This document shows positions 20,153 to 29,562 of a stretch of DNA of 64,000 nt, piece by piece. The notes beneath the pieces were generated by a model, which saw only the letters and a program-made list of their open reading frames with translations, ran no database searches and was not told where the DNA came from. Both the position numbers and the translations under genes were made by a program. The stretch comes from Blepharisma stoltei (lineage: Eukaryota; Ciliophora; Heterotrichea; Heterotrichida; Blepharismidae), in the NCBI GenBank assembly GCA_914767885.1, contig CAJZBQ010000062.1, positions 496,001-560,000 on the forward strand, read 5' to 3'. Each line of letters opens with the position of its first letter. Position 1 is the stretch's first letter.

Positions 20153-20887
20153 ATGTCTGGGGTTAAATATATAGTTGCATGTGGGTTAGTCCTAGCTAGT
20201 TCACAATTCTACCACTCTTATCGGCAAGCAAAAGAATCTGAATTAAAAGAGCTCTATCGAGAAACTCTAGACAAAGCCAATCTTTTAAAGCAAATTCACA
20301 ATAAAATAGCTCCAAAATGGGACTATGAGCAAAATTCTTACGAATGGGCAAAAAGAATTGATAAATATAGGAAGATTCTCTGCAGCTATGCTGAGGGGAA
20401 AGTCCTTGAAGTTGGCGTAGGAACTGGGTCAAATTTTGAATATTATCCAAGAGGTGTAAGAGTAATTGGGGTTGATTGAAGCCCTGACATGCTGAAAGAG
20501 TGCAATTCAAAACCAAAAGGAAAATTAAAGAACGTCACTTTAGCTGAAATGGATGCAAAAAGTTTATCATTCTCTGATGAACTATTCGACACAGTTGTCG
20601 CTACTTTTGTATTAAGTAGCACTGATAACCCAAGTGCTGTCATAAAAGAAATGATCAGAGTTTGCAAGCCAAATGGAACAATCTTGATTCTTGACAGAGG
20701 AAAAGGAGAAGGAGTTCTAACTAATATTCATCTATCATTGTATAGATACAAAAACCTATTCAAGTTTGGCTATGATCAATGTACAAATATTAAAAAGATC
20801 ATTGATGCTGCACCTGTTAAAATTGAAATTGAGGAGCGGAAGCAAGGCGGACACATTTATTTTTATTTGCTGAAAAAAATCACATAG
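20153..20887 (+). CDS. OMS1/METTL7-like membrane-anchored methyltransferase
   Basis: 244 aa with the TGA at 20477 read as Trp (GVDWSPDML, a conserved spot). The N-terminal helix KYIVACGLVLASSQFY is a membrane anchor or mitochondrial signal. SAM motif I is VLEVGVGTGSNFEYY, then motif II VIGVDWSPDML, DELFDTVVATFVLSS and CKPNGTILILDRG. Domain order fits UbiE/METTL7/OMS1-type methyltransferases. Substrate unknown. Confidence 0.88.
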
Positions 20888-21359
20888 GCTTACAATTTAT
20901 TTTTAACTCCGTAAATTGAAAATAGTATAAATTTATCTTCCTAAATTATATAATTTTTTTAATGCAGCAAAAACAGAAAAATTACCTACAACTTGTGATA
21001 TTAAAATGAGAGTGAAAATGAAATACTCTTTAAATAAATTTAGTATTCTATAAATGGTATAAATTAATTTTTCCAAAAATATAAAATGAGAGAGATTGTT
21101 TGTTTCAAAAAAAGAGCGAGTAAGATTAAATTAAGCATTTTTATTCCTTTTAAATAAAGGGACTACTGAAAATGCTGAATGTCTTTCAGTTAAAAAATAT
21201 ATTGAAATATTAAAGGAAATGCTTTATTTTGTTAGTCATATCAATCCCAAGAAATTTGCTAACTGAAATGTTTAAAAATATAAATTTCTAGCTCAAAGAA
21301 ATTATTGATATTTCACTCCATCAAAAATACCAAAAAAAAGTTTAATCGACGTCATCAAA
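20888..21359. other. AT-rich intergenic region
   Basis: No coding frame, RNA gene or complete inverted repeat was recognised before the palindromic element at 21360. Confidence 0.5.
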
Positions 21360-21592
21360 TATAGGGCTTTCCCGAGGATGGCGCGGAATGGCGCCATCCT
21401 CGGGAAAGCCAGGAAGGCATCCACACGGGAACTGGGAGTTTCCACGTGTGGATGCCATTTTGACATGTGGAAGTTTGGATCCCACATGTCAAAAATGGCA
21501 TCCACACGTGGAACTCCCAGTTCCCGTGTGGATGCTTAGTTGACTTTCCCGAGGATGGCGCCATTCCGCGCCATCCTCGGGAAAGCGCTATA
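21360..21592. repeat. GC-rich palindromic IES-like element (233 bp)
   Basis: Near-perfect palindrome from TATAGGGCTTTCCCGAGG to GGAAAGCGCTATA. Each end is itself a hairpin (CCCGAGGATGGCGC...GCGCCATCCTCGGG). TATA at both borders. Intergenic. Confidence 0.88.
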
Positions 21593-21674
21593 ATTAAATT
21601 TGTTATAATCTATATCCTTTTTCTTAAACTTCGACAGCATTTAAAAATCTCTTGGAAGATAATACTAAACTATT

Positions 21675-21866
21675 TATATCCTCGGGGCAATCAAAAAAAT
21701 GGCCCCACACCGGAAATTGAACCCACGTGTGGGGCCATTTTTGATTAGTGGAGAACATCGACTTCCACGCACCAAAAATGGCCCCACACGTGGGTTTGAT
21801 TCCCGGTGTGGGGCCATTTTTTAAATTGCCCGAGGATGGCGCAAGATAGCGCCATCCTCGGGCAAT
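21675..21866. repeat. GC-rich palindromic IES-like element (~190 bp, left hairpin deleted)
   Basis: The arms carry TGGCCCCACACCGG and the complement CCGGTGTGGGGCCA around a GGAGAACATCGACTTCC centre. The right end keeps the full GAGGATGGCGC hairpin; the left end has only CCTCGGGGCAAT. TATATCCT is repeated at both borders. It is nearly identical in its core to 55076-55302. Confidence 0.85.
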
Positions 21867-21938
21867 TACAATATATCCTTTAAAAATTTATTTCGCAGGT
21901 GAATTATATAGTAATAATATTCGGTTTTCATAGCCAAG

Positions 21939-23468
21939 ATGGATTTAAACGTCGTCCCTTACCTTTGTCAGGAAAATCGTATTTTCCTCTTCGGGCCTCT
22001 GGAATATAAAATGAATGAGCATGAACTTGGAGTCCACATCGCAGCTGCTCGTGCAATTACTGAGTGATATGGAATAAAAACTTATACCCAAGATGAATGG
22101 GATACTGTTAATGGATCCCATCACGAGCAAACCAAGTCAGTAATGGTTCATGTTACTTATTTTTCCCACTTAGAAGATCATTCACGCATTTATGTCCCGA
22201 TCCGAGAAGTTCCTCAAGGGATTACGATACCTGGAGAAAATAATCATTTCGTTAGGCATGAGAGGATCATGAGAGTAAACTGAAGTAGGTCTCTCGAGTT
22301 TAATTACTTACTCCCCCCCCCCTCCGTGAGTGAACAAAAAAATTTTGTTCACTCACGGAGGGTTATTTTTTTTTTTTTAAAAAATTTATATATAAATTTT
22401 CTAAAAAATTTTTTTTTTGAAATTTAAAAAAATCCTAATTTGCAAAAATTTGAAAGCAAATATTAATTTTATTTATAAAATTTTATGTTTTAAAATGCAA
22501 TTCATTTAAAATTAAACAGAATTAGCTCTAGATTTCATTATATTAATTATCATTTATATATCAAAATTTTTTTTCCATAAAAAATGTTTTCTATTATAAA
22601 AAAATTTTTGTTCACTCACGGAGGGTGGGTTTTTGGGCAAAAAATAGCGATTTTTCTAATGATTTTGTTCACTCACGGAGGGGGGGAGTTAGGAAAAGCT
22701 TTGAGGAATGAAACAATATCATATCCTCTGCCAGTTGTAATGCAGCACCCTGATTATGCAACTTTACATTTTGCCGACTACTCGCCAATGGCAAAATTTG
22801 TTGAGGCTTGGTCTTCGAGCATGTTTGCGAGGCCATTTGAAAAATGGCAGCATTATTGTGCAAGTCTTAACCAGCTTCCTTCTGAGCAAGCGCTTCAATC
22901 GTTAAAAGGAATAATCATTTCAGGAGGCAGATTCTCGGCCTATGATACTCATGACTGAATGGATAACCTAAAAGCATTTTTGCGAAAAGTTGATAGAGAA
23001 TATCCTCATATCAAACTAATCGGAATATGTTTAGGTTCCCAGGTAATTGCAGAAACTTTTGGCGGAAAAGTTGAAAAAATCCCAAATAAAAATATTTTTA
23101 AATGTGAAACCGTCAGAACTACTCCTGAATTCAGAAGCAAATTTTTCGATACAAGGGAGCAATACAGGCTAATTGAAATACATGGGGATAATATCGTAAA
23201 AATCCCAGAAAGATGCGAAAGATGGGGATTTTCGGAAAGCAGCCCTAATGAAATATATGGCATCCAAAATAAATGGTTGGGAATCCAAGGACACCCAAAC
23301 TTTATTGGCAGAATGTATGAAGTCGTATATATAGGCCAACAAGTCCGCCAAGGGATGATTACTAAAGAGACAGCTGATGCTATGATTGCTGATTATAATG
23401 CGCATCGCTCTCACACTTACGAATTGTTAGAGTTTATCAATCAATTCTTGAGAGTACAATTAATTTAG
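21939..23468 (+). CDS. Class I glutamine amidotransferase-like protein with a novel N-terminal segment, split by an IES
   Basis: 382 aa after removing the IES 22308-22688 (join NYL to GKALRNE in frame) and reading three TGA codons as Trp. The C-terminal ~230 residues are a GATase1 domain: GIIISGGRFSAYD, the nucleophile elbow LIGICLGSQVIA with its Cys, and GIQGHPNF with the catalytic His. This matches the stand-alone GMP-synthase-like amidotransferase group. The first ~115 residues (NRIFLFGPLEYKMNEHELG..., HVTYFSHLEDHSRIYVPI) are not recognised. One gene is supported by the uninterrupted frame across the IES. Confidence 0.8.
22308..22688. mobile_element. MITE-type IES inside the amidotransferase gene (381 bp)
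   Basis: Bounded by TTA repeats. The left end has head-to-head GTGAGTGAACAAAA copies; the right end has two tandem TTTTGTTCACTCACGGAGGG copies. This is the best-preserved copy of the family in the window. Excision restores the frame. Confidence 0.96.
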
Positions 23469-23483
23469 TTGATTTAATAAAAT

Positions 23484-23978
23484 ATGGATTTAGAAAAAGA
23501 AAAATTATCCTCATGTTGATCAATCAAATCGCTAGGTAATAGGCAGTTCTCGCAAAGAAATAGCAGGCATATTCTAAAATCTCCGAAACTAAAGAGGCCA
23601 AACTCATGCTTGAGGGGAGGCAAAGAAAAGCTTAATTGTTTAAATACAAAAGAAAAGCCATTCATTGGCATCGGGTTCGAAAATTTTGTATCATCTATTA
23701 TATTAGAAAGTGCAAAAAACGAGAAGACACGCAAAAGGAGACACCACTCTTATAGAGAATGCTCGTTTATTGTCAATCAAAAAAATGATGATGAAGTTCC
23801 GTTGAGATCTTTGAGAAAAGATCGCTATATAATAAAGCTGCAAAAAGAAAAATCCAATGAAGCTCAGGGAAAAGCTTTTACGAAATCACTCCTATCTATA
23901 AAAATCAGGTCTCATAGAATTTTAGATGAAGCAAACTCTTTCTTTAAGAAAGACTCAAATTTCCCAAAACTGATATAA
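23484..23978 (+). CDS. Hypothetical basic protein
   Basis: 164 aa with one TGA read as Trp. Lys/Arg-rich and low in hydrophobics (RGGKEKLNCLNTKEKPFIGIGFENF, EKTRKRRHHSYRE, LRSLRKDRYIIKLQKEKSNEAQGK). No signal, membrane helix or known domain was recognised. It starts 15 nt after the amidotransferase stop on the same strand, with only 15 nt of spacer. Confidence 0.65.
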
Positions 23979-24350
23979 GATCCAAATTAAGAGTAATTAA
24001 AATTTAAAGATAGAAGGAAAAGGGTAAGTTATATTCATTATGACTGTTGGATAATAGTAGCCAAAAATAGGAGAAAGTGAAGATTTTCCTTGGAAAAAAA
24101 GCTAATTTATGAGGATCAATTTCATTTGGGTTAGTATCTAAATTTTCATAATACTAAGCCAAAGTTTAATCAAATTTTGGATAAATTGCCGATTTTAGAT
24201 ATAGTTTATCAGTAAAAATTTTATCGAAAACGCTAATTATAGCATGCTAGATGAATTTATTATGCCTAAAGTCTTCATAAGAATTTTAAGGTTTATTTGG
24301 CAATTTCAAACTAAATTATTACTTTTTTCATAAAAATAATTTCTTGATTA
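23979..24350. other. AT-rich intergenic region between convergent genes
   Basis: No coding frame or element recognised. Confidence 0.5.
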
Positions 24351-26415
24351 TTAAAAATCTTCGTCTTCCTCTATTAGTTCAATTTCCACTTCTTCATTAT
24401 ACTCCTCCGAAACTTTCTTTTCCTGCGGGAATTGCATTGCTCTAACTGCATCATTTCTTAGATCCATGCAAAAAGAAATCCTTTTCTGGAAGGCGTGCTG
24501 AGGTTCATTTGTTCTGTAGACATCTTCTAGTACTTTTGATTTCAAAACTGCATGTTCATGGTCAACTGCTGCTTCAATGACTCCATCTCTAATTGCTTTT
24601 GCAACAATAAATTCAGTGTCGGCTAAAGGCAGGCCTAGTTTATGAGCGATGTCTTTTAGTGAGATCACGGAGTAAGCAATGTTAATCTTCTTCAGTCCAG
24701 CTTTAATCACAATATGTCTGAGTCTTGCTACGAGTGAAAGGTTCATATCTTCATTAAACGAGTTTTGGTAGCTTGTGATAACTTGGTTATACCTTTCTAG
24801 TTCTCCAGATCTAACCGCTCTAACTAACTCATTATCTCTTATAGCGAATAAAATTGTAGAAATACTTTTTTGAGAAATTCAACCCCTTGGATATGAATTT
24901 AGGTTTAGGTTTACTATGGCCTTTTATTTCACATCTAATCTCGCTGCGCTAGGCCTTAAGGCTTTTATTCCCATCGTTAGCGATGATAAGGCGGTTTATC
25001 TTACATCTCATGCCCGTTGTCTTCGCAAGAACACCGCATTCAATGCGATTACACCAATTAGCTTGCATCTCTATCATTTAAGTCCGGTGATCTGCGGACT
25101 CACTTCTATCTCACCTTAGACGATATGCCTTTCTACCGACTTTGAGCCACGCAGACTCTTGATAGCTTATACTGTCCAGTCTTTGTCCCACAAGCCTTGG
25201 TACCGGTCCATCTAGCCCTCGTATTCCAGGGGTCCAAGGCCCGTTGACTGACGGTAGAGCTTGGCATGAGGAAAAGCTCTTTGTCAGCCGAGCAAAAGCC
25301 TCACATGAAGATAAAAATTAGCCTAAGTAAAAGCGTCTCAGGGTCAGTCGAAAGACTCTTATTGTGGTCCATATTTTTCTCCATTGGGAATGAGTAAAAT
25401 AAATTATTTATAGATTACTAATAATTTTTATGACCAGATTTCGATCTAATCTATTAATTCTAGACAACTTGCATATTTAAACAAAAATTTTATAAATTAA
25501 AAATTAGATTTTTCTTTTACAATATTTGGATTTTGGGATTTTTAAATATCCTAAAAGTAATTCCTTCAAGAGTGAGAGTAAAATATCTTGCCCACTTTTG
25601 AAATGGAGGAGTAAGTCAACGTATGCTCCAAGTCCTTTGTATCCTACCAATGTTTTTCTGACAGGGATTTCTCCCATCAGTAGCTGAACAACAACTTTTA
25701 GCTTTTCTACTGCAAGCTTAAACCCTGCCCCGCTGTTTTCAGGAGCTTTTCTTTGAGCCTGAATTATTCGATTTAAAGCCTCGGCGTAGTTCAGTCTTAA
25801 GGCATTTATTCTTCCTAAATAGTATTGATTTCTTGCAATTTCAGCATATGGGGCATTATCGGGAAATCCTGTTCTGTCAGCGAAGTCTTGCGCCTGTTGG
25901 ACCTTATTTTTCAATAAAAAGAAGCGCAGAATCACATTAATCAGCGTAGCCTGAATAAAATTATCATGCCTTAAGCAAGCTTGTCTATACCAATCCAGAA
26001 ATGGTTTTTCATCAAAATCTTGCTTTATTTCACATGATAGAGCTAAATAATAGAAAAGCTTTGCGACAAATGGCTGCGCAGTGTGAGTTTGGTGCTTTTC
26101 GATCTGCTCTAAAGCAATCTGCTTGCTATCATTAACAAGATTTTGTTTTACTAAGACCATGCAAAACAGAATATTGAGAAAAGCTTCTGCTTCAGGCGAT
26201 GAAAAAGGTAGTTGAGATGAGGAAGTAGATTGCCCCCATGCCGGATCCCTGCCATAAAAAGCTTTGCAAGCATTAGCAATAGATTCAATAGATGCTGATC
26301 GGCGTAACGAAGGCAGTAGTCTTAACAGCAAAGCACAGGCTTTTATATCTTTAGTTTGACTTGCTTTTTCCACTTGGCCCAGTGCTTTTACAAGATTGTC
26401 CCAGAACTCTTCCAT
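24351..26415 (-). CDS. RPN3: 26S proteasome regulatory subunit Rpn3 (PSMD3), split by an insertion
   Basis: 429 aa after removing 24891-25665. The N-terminal helical repeats (FYGRDPAW, CLRHDNFIQATLINVILRFFLL, NQYYLGRINALRLNYAEAL) and the C-terminal PCI domain (VARLRHIVIKAG, YSVISLKDIAHKLGL, EFIVAKAIRDGVIEA, EPQHAFQKRISFCMDLRN) match Rpn3 along its length. The join LLMGEIP to RGWISQKSISTIL gives the family's spacing to the AVRSGELERYNQV helix. Rpn3 is a structural subunit of the proteasome lid. The acidic C-terminus (EVEIELIEEDEDF) is usual. Confidence 0.9.
24891..25665. mobile_element. 775-bp insertion in Rpn3, origin unresolved
   Basis: The Rpn3 frame closes only if this segment is absent. 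Most of it is GC-richer than the gene and resembles the other retroposons. One end carries TTTAGGTTTAGGTTTA next to the junction. I find no long target duplication (only GG or CC at the join) and no TA pair. The 160 bp next to the right junction reads as an open frame (GYKGLGAYVDLLLHF...) of unknown origin. It could be a retroposon with a small target change, or a composite insertion. Confidence 0.65.
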
Positions 26416-26507
26416 TTACAATTTATTGAAATCGGTTTAAGCAAATAGAAAGGAGATAATTTAATATTCTATTAATTGAACCATTTCCATGACTCTTTTC
26501 CCTTCTC

Positions 26508-27619
26508 TTAAATTATATTTTCATCCTCATCCATACTGCTGTTTTCGCTGCTTGTAAAATTTTCAATGTCTTCTTCTTCACTGATAGATGCTCCTTCTTC
26601 TATGAAATCTTCATTGAGTTCTTGGCTTGCTTTTTTCTGGTCTTCCTTTTCCTTTGCTCTGATTTTCATTTCAATTTGCTGCTCGAGATGCTTCTTTTTC
26701 AATTCGTGATTTGCAAAGCTGTGGATCACCTGCATAGTTTTGGCAGGATTCAAGGTTAGGTTATGTTTATATTTAAAGTCAGACGTTAACCGTATTTGTG
26801 GCGCAGTCACCAAAGATCTCCTATAGAGAAGATTCTACCGATTTTTGACACCAGCCCAGAGGGTCTATCCCCTAAAACGGGTGCCACTTCCAGTGCCTTC
26901 TGTCTCCTCCTTGCCTTACGACTTCAGTCTTGAGTGGGTAGCTTATTGATTTCTGCGGCCTTGCTGCGGACGATTGGAGTAGCTTGATTCCATGGATTAT
27001 CTCATTGAAGTCTGTGCTTAGTGCCTTCCTTCGACAGCTACAGTAAAAAGACTGCTCCGCTGTGGCCTGGGCCGAAACCCCTAGTGTCTGAGAAGAGGAA
27101 TGCCAATGAGTCCTTGGATCCACAGGACACTATATATGCCTTCATTTCCAACTACAGGAAGCCTGCCAAAACCTACGGATTCAAGGTGCTTTCGAGTTTT
27201 CTGATGTGAGACTGATGTTTGATGGAGCATGGCTTGAACATGAGCTTATTTGAAGCTTCTTGTTGTTCGACGTACATGTCTTTGATTCTTAAGTAGCTAT
27301 AAGTGTGTGGATTCTCAGTTTGAGTTACTTCAAATGCATCACTTCCTATAAACATGGTATAGCTGCCATCTTCCCATTTAACAAGTTTTGCGTTGCTTTG
27401 CATTTGGCCATTCTCGTCTTGTCTTCATCTGATGTAGCTGCCAAGGTAACACCCTTTAACTTGCTTTTTGCCTTGCTCATCTGTGTACATGATCGGATTT
27501 TCAAGAGTGTAAGTGCTTGGGTCAAACTTTTTCGGTTGAACTGACATAACATTCCCGAGCTTTGCAAGAAAAACAGGTTTGTTCTTTTTCTCACATACAG
27601 ATTTAGGGATTGTTTCCAT
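26508..27619 (-). CDS. LEO1: Leo1-like subunit of the Paf1 complex, split by a retroposon
   Basis: 226 aa after removing the retroposon and one target copy. The Leo1 core is seen in IRWRQDENGQMQSNAKLVKWEDGS (TGA read as Trp in IRWR), MFIGSDAFEV, KLMFKPCSIKHQSHIRKLESTLNP, then AKTMQVIHSFANHELKKKHLEQQ. The acidic tail (ISEEEDIENFTSSENSSMDEDE) is at the C-terminus instead of the long acidic N-terminus of animal Leo1. Paf1C acts on RNA polymerase II elongation and histone modification. Confidence 0.9.
26757..27176 (-). mobile_element. Retroposon copy C (420 bp) in the Leo1 exon, 11-bp target duplication
   Basis: Flanked by GGATTCAAGGT at 26746-26756 and 27177-27187. Homologous along most of its length to copy A but shorter at its minus-strand 5' end, as expected of 5' truncation. 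The target duplication contains no TA. Confidence 0.9.
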
Positions 27620-27989
27620 GGATGATATTTATTACAATCTAAACTAAAAATGAATTTTGCTTATCTATGGATCTATTTACACTTTAAAATAATTAGATAG
27701 CATAAATTTGAATATATCTGAATATTAGATATTTAGTACAATCGATATTGTTTAATAAATATTTTTGAGTTTATAGAGAAATGTTATTATTTTGAGTATA
27801 GTAAACTGATTAATTTCTATAAAGTTATAATTACGATAACTATGGCTGAAAAATTGAAGTGAGAGTATTTAGATCCAAACTAATCGATCTTTAATTTTTG
27901 CCTTAGCAGTTTTATAATTTACCGAAAAAACTGATAAAAAAATTATTCATCTATTTTGCATTCTATTGGAGACTCCACATATATATTAA
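27620..27989. other. AT-rich divergent promoter region
   Basis: It separates Leo1 (minus) from the next gene (plus). No element or RNA gene recognised. Confidence 0.5.
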
Positions 27990-29356
27990 ATGGGATGCAT
28001 TGCTAGCACAAATTCAAATTGTGACTTGACAGTACTTTATAATGGCAAGCTATTCAATGTTAGCACGGGCTACAGCTATAAACAAATATTAGAGTTCATT
28101 TCCCAAAAAATTGGGAACAGCTCAACAGTTCTTTCGTTGAGCGATGGCGGAAATGCTTTCAGAATCCCAGATGAAGAGGCATGGAAGAATTTGACTTTCA
28201 TTAAAAAAACTCAGTTAATACTGATGGTTAACCCTGAAAAAATCACTGACATTTTCAGAATTAATCCTATAGAAAACAAGGTAGTCGATAAAGATTATAA
28301 AGTAGTAGGGCTTAAACTTAATACGTTTTTAGAGAAAATTTCCAGTTTTGACTTACATTTAAAGGAATTTATCCGATGTCTTTCTTATCTATACATACGA
28401 TCTTGCTCTCTGCCGACAGCTATGAACATTTTCCTAGTCGTAGTGAATCCTTACATCACAGAAATACAAAATTTTCCACCATTTGTAATTTTAAATGATA
28501 CTGCAAAGGCTAAGTTGCCGGAACAGGTAATTCCTGTGCTTAAAAATTGGGATTCATTGATGGAAAGTCTAAATGTAGTAGAAGAAGATATTAATATTCT
28601 ACTCTATAACCTCAATTTCTTGTTGTCTCAAAGATTAAATAAGAAAATTCATCTTACATCAGGAAGCAGATTGAACCTATCAGGTCTCAAAATTGCGGAA
28701 AATAACATTAAGGTCCATAAAGCACTAGATATAGTCAAAGCTTTGCAGATAAAAGCTAATGATTTTAAAGAAACTGTTAACTCCCCCATCAAAACTATAG
28801 ATTTTTGCATGATAGCGCTATTAGCCTATGAATTAGTCTTTGACTCCATATCTTGGTTCGGTCAAGGTTATTTTTGGTCGGACCTGCTTAAATTTGGTTC
28901 GGCCGAAAATAGCCTAGGTCGAACCAAAATATGGAGTCAGCGACCAATTCATAGGCTAATAGCGCTACCCATGGCAAAAATCTATATTATAAAAAATCTC
29001 TATTTTGGAAAAAAGCTTCCCCGAGTCAAAATTATTTAAATAATTATTATAATAAAAAATTCTGTTTAAATTTCTAAAATAAGTTTTTCAAATTAATTAA
29101 TTTTTACTTTCCAACTTAAGTGATTGGGAATTTTAAATTTTGAATAATAACTAATCCTCTGTGAGCAATTAAAATATATTTTGCTCCTCAGGAGATTAAG
29201 CATTCTTTAAATGCTTATAGTGATGGAAGGAACGCAACTATGAAAAGAGTTTGCTTAATGTGTAAGAAGGCAAAAGCTATTGGGCCTCAAGAGATATCCT
29301 GGATGTTCGGGATCGGAGACTATGCAGGAATTCCTTCGGATATAAGATTTTATTAA
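27990..29356 (+). CDS. Dually lipidated (MGC) protein of unknown function, split by a nested IES
   Basis: 315 aa after removing 28777-29195. The N-terminus MGCIAST is a strong N-myristoylation plus palmitoylation signal, so the protein should sit on the cytosolic face of a membrane. The first ~80 residues (DLTVLYNGKLFNV...LILMVNP) resemble a ubiquitin-like or PB1-like beta-grasp. The middle is helical. Excision joins KETV to KHSLNAYSDGRNATMKRVC; the last ~50 residues contain CLMCKKAKAIG and end DIRFY. Without excision the frame runs through the nested palindrome and stops at 29039 by chance. Not assigned to a family. Confidence 0.75.
28777..29195. mobile_element. MITE-type IES (419 bp) carrying a second palindromic element
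   Basis: The left terminus TTAACTCCCCCATCAAAA and the right terminus with the paired GTGAGCAATTAAAA/TTTTGCTCCTCAGGAG and TTAA match the MITE family in reversed orientation. The interior matches the copy at 39626-39924. Excision restores the 27990-29356 gene. The 153-bp palindrome at 28813-28965 lies inside it. Confidence 0.85.
28813..28965. repeat. Palindromic element nested inside the MITE (153 bp)
   Basis: Inverted arms TAGCGCTATTAGCCTATGAATT...AATTCATAGGCTAATAGCGCTA and CTCCATAT/ATATGGAG, with TA at both borders. Removing it alone rebuilds a continuous MITE terminus, so it inserted after the MITE. Confidence 0.85.
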
Positions 29357-29393
29357 GTAAGTATTGTCTTGTATGCGTATAATTAAACTGTTA

Positions 29394-29520
29394 TTACTCC
29401 CCCTTTAAACATAGGTAAAATTTTCATTTTTTTGGATACTTTAATATCCCTTTATATTTAAAAACAAATCAACCCCCTTTAATTGAAGCAGGATATTTTG
29501 TTCCAGTTTAAAGGGGGAAG
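29394..29520. mobile_element. IES with CCCCCTTTAAA termini (127 bp), intergenic
   Basis: TTACTCCCCCTTTAAACA at the left and GTTTAAAGGGGGAAGTTA at the right form the terminal inverted repeat. Same family as the 816-bp copy at 36343-37158. Confidence 0.85.
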
Positions 29521-29562
29521 TTAAAAAGTCCTTGCTTATGAAATTTAGAGATAAATTATTAC

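Noticed and set aside
24916-25119. Plus-strand ORF within the Rpn3 insertion
   Set aside because: Biased, arginine/leucine-poor composition without motifs; it is part of the inserted element.
28813-29039. Reading frame through the palindrome as the C-terminus of the MGC protein
   Set aside because: It is encoded by IES sequence, while excising 28777-29195 restores an open frame of 315 codons.
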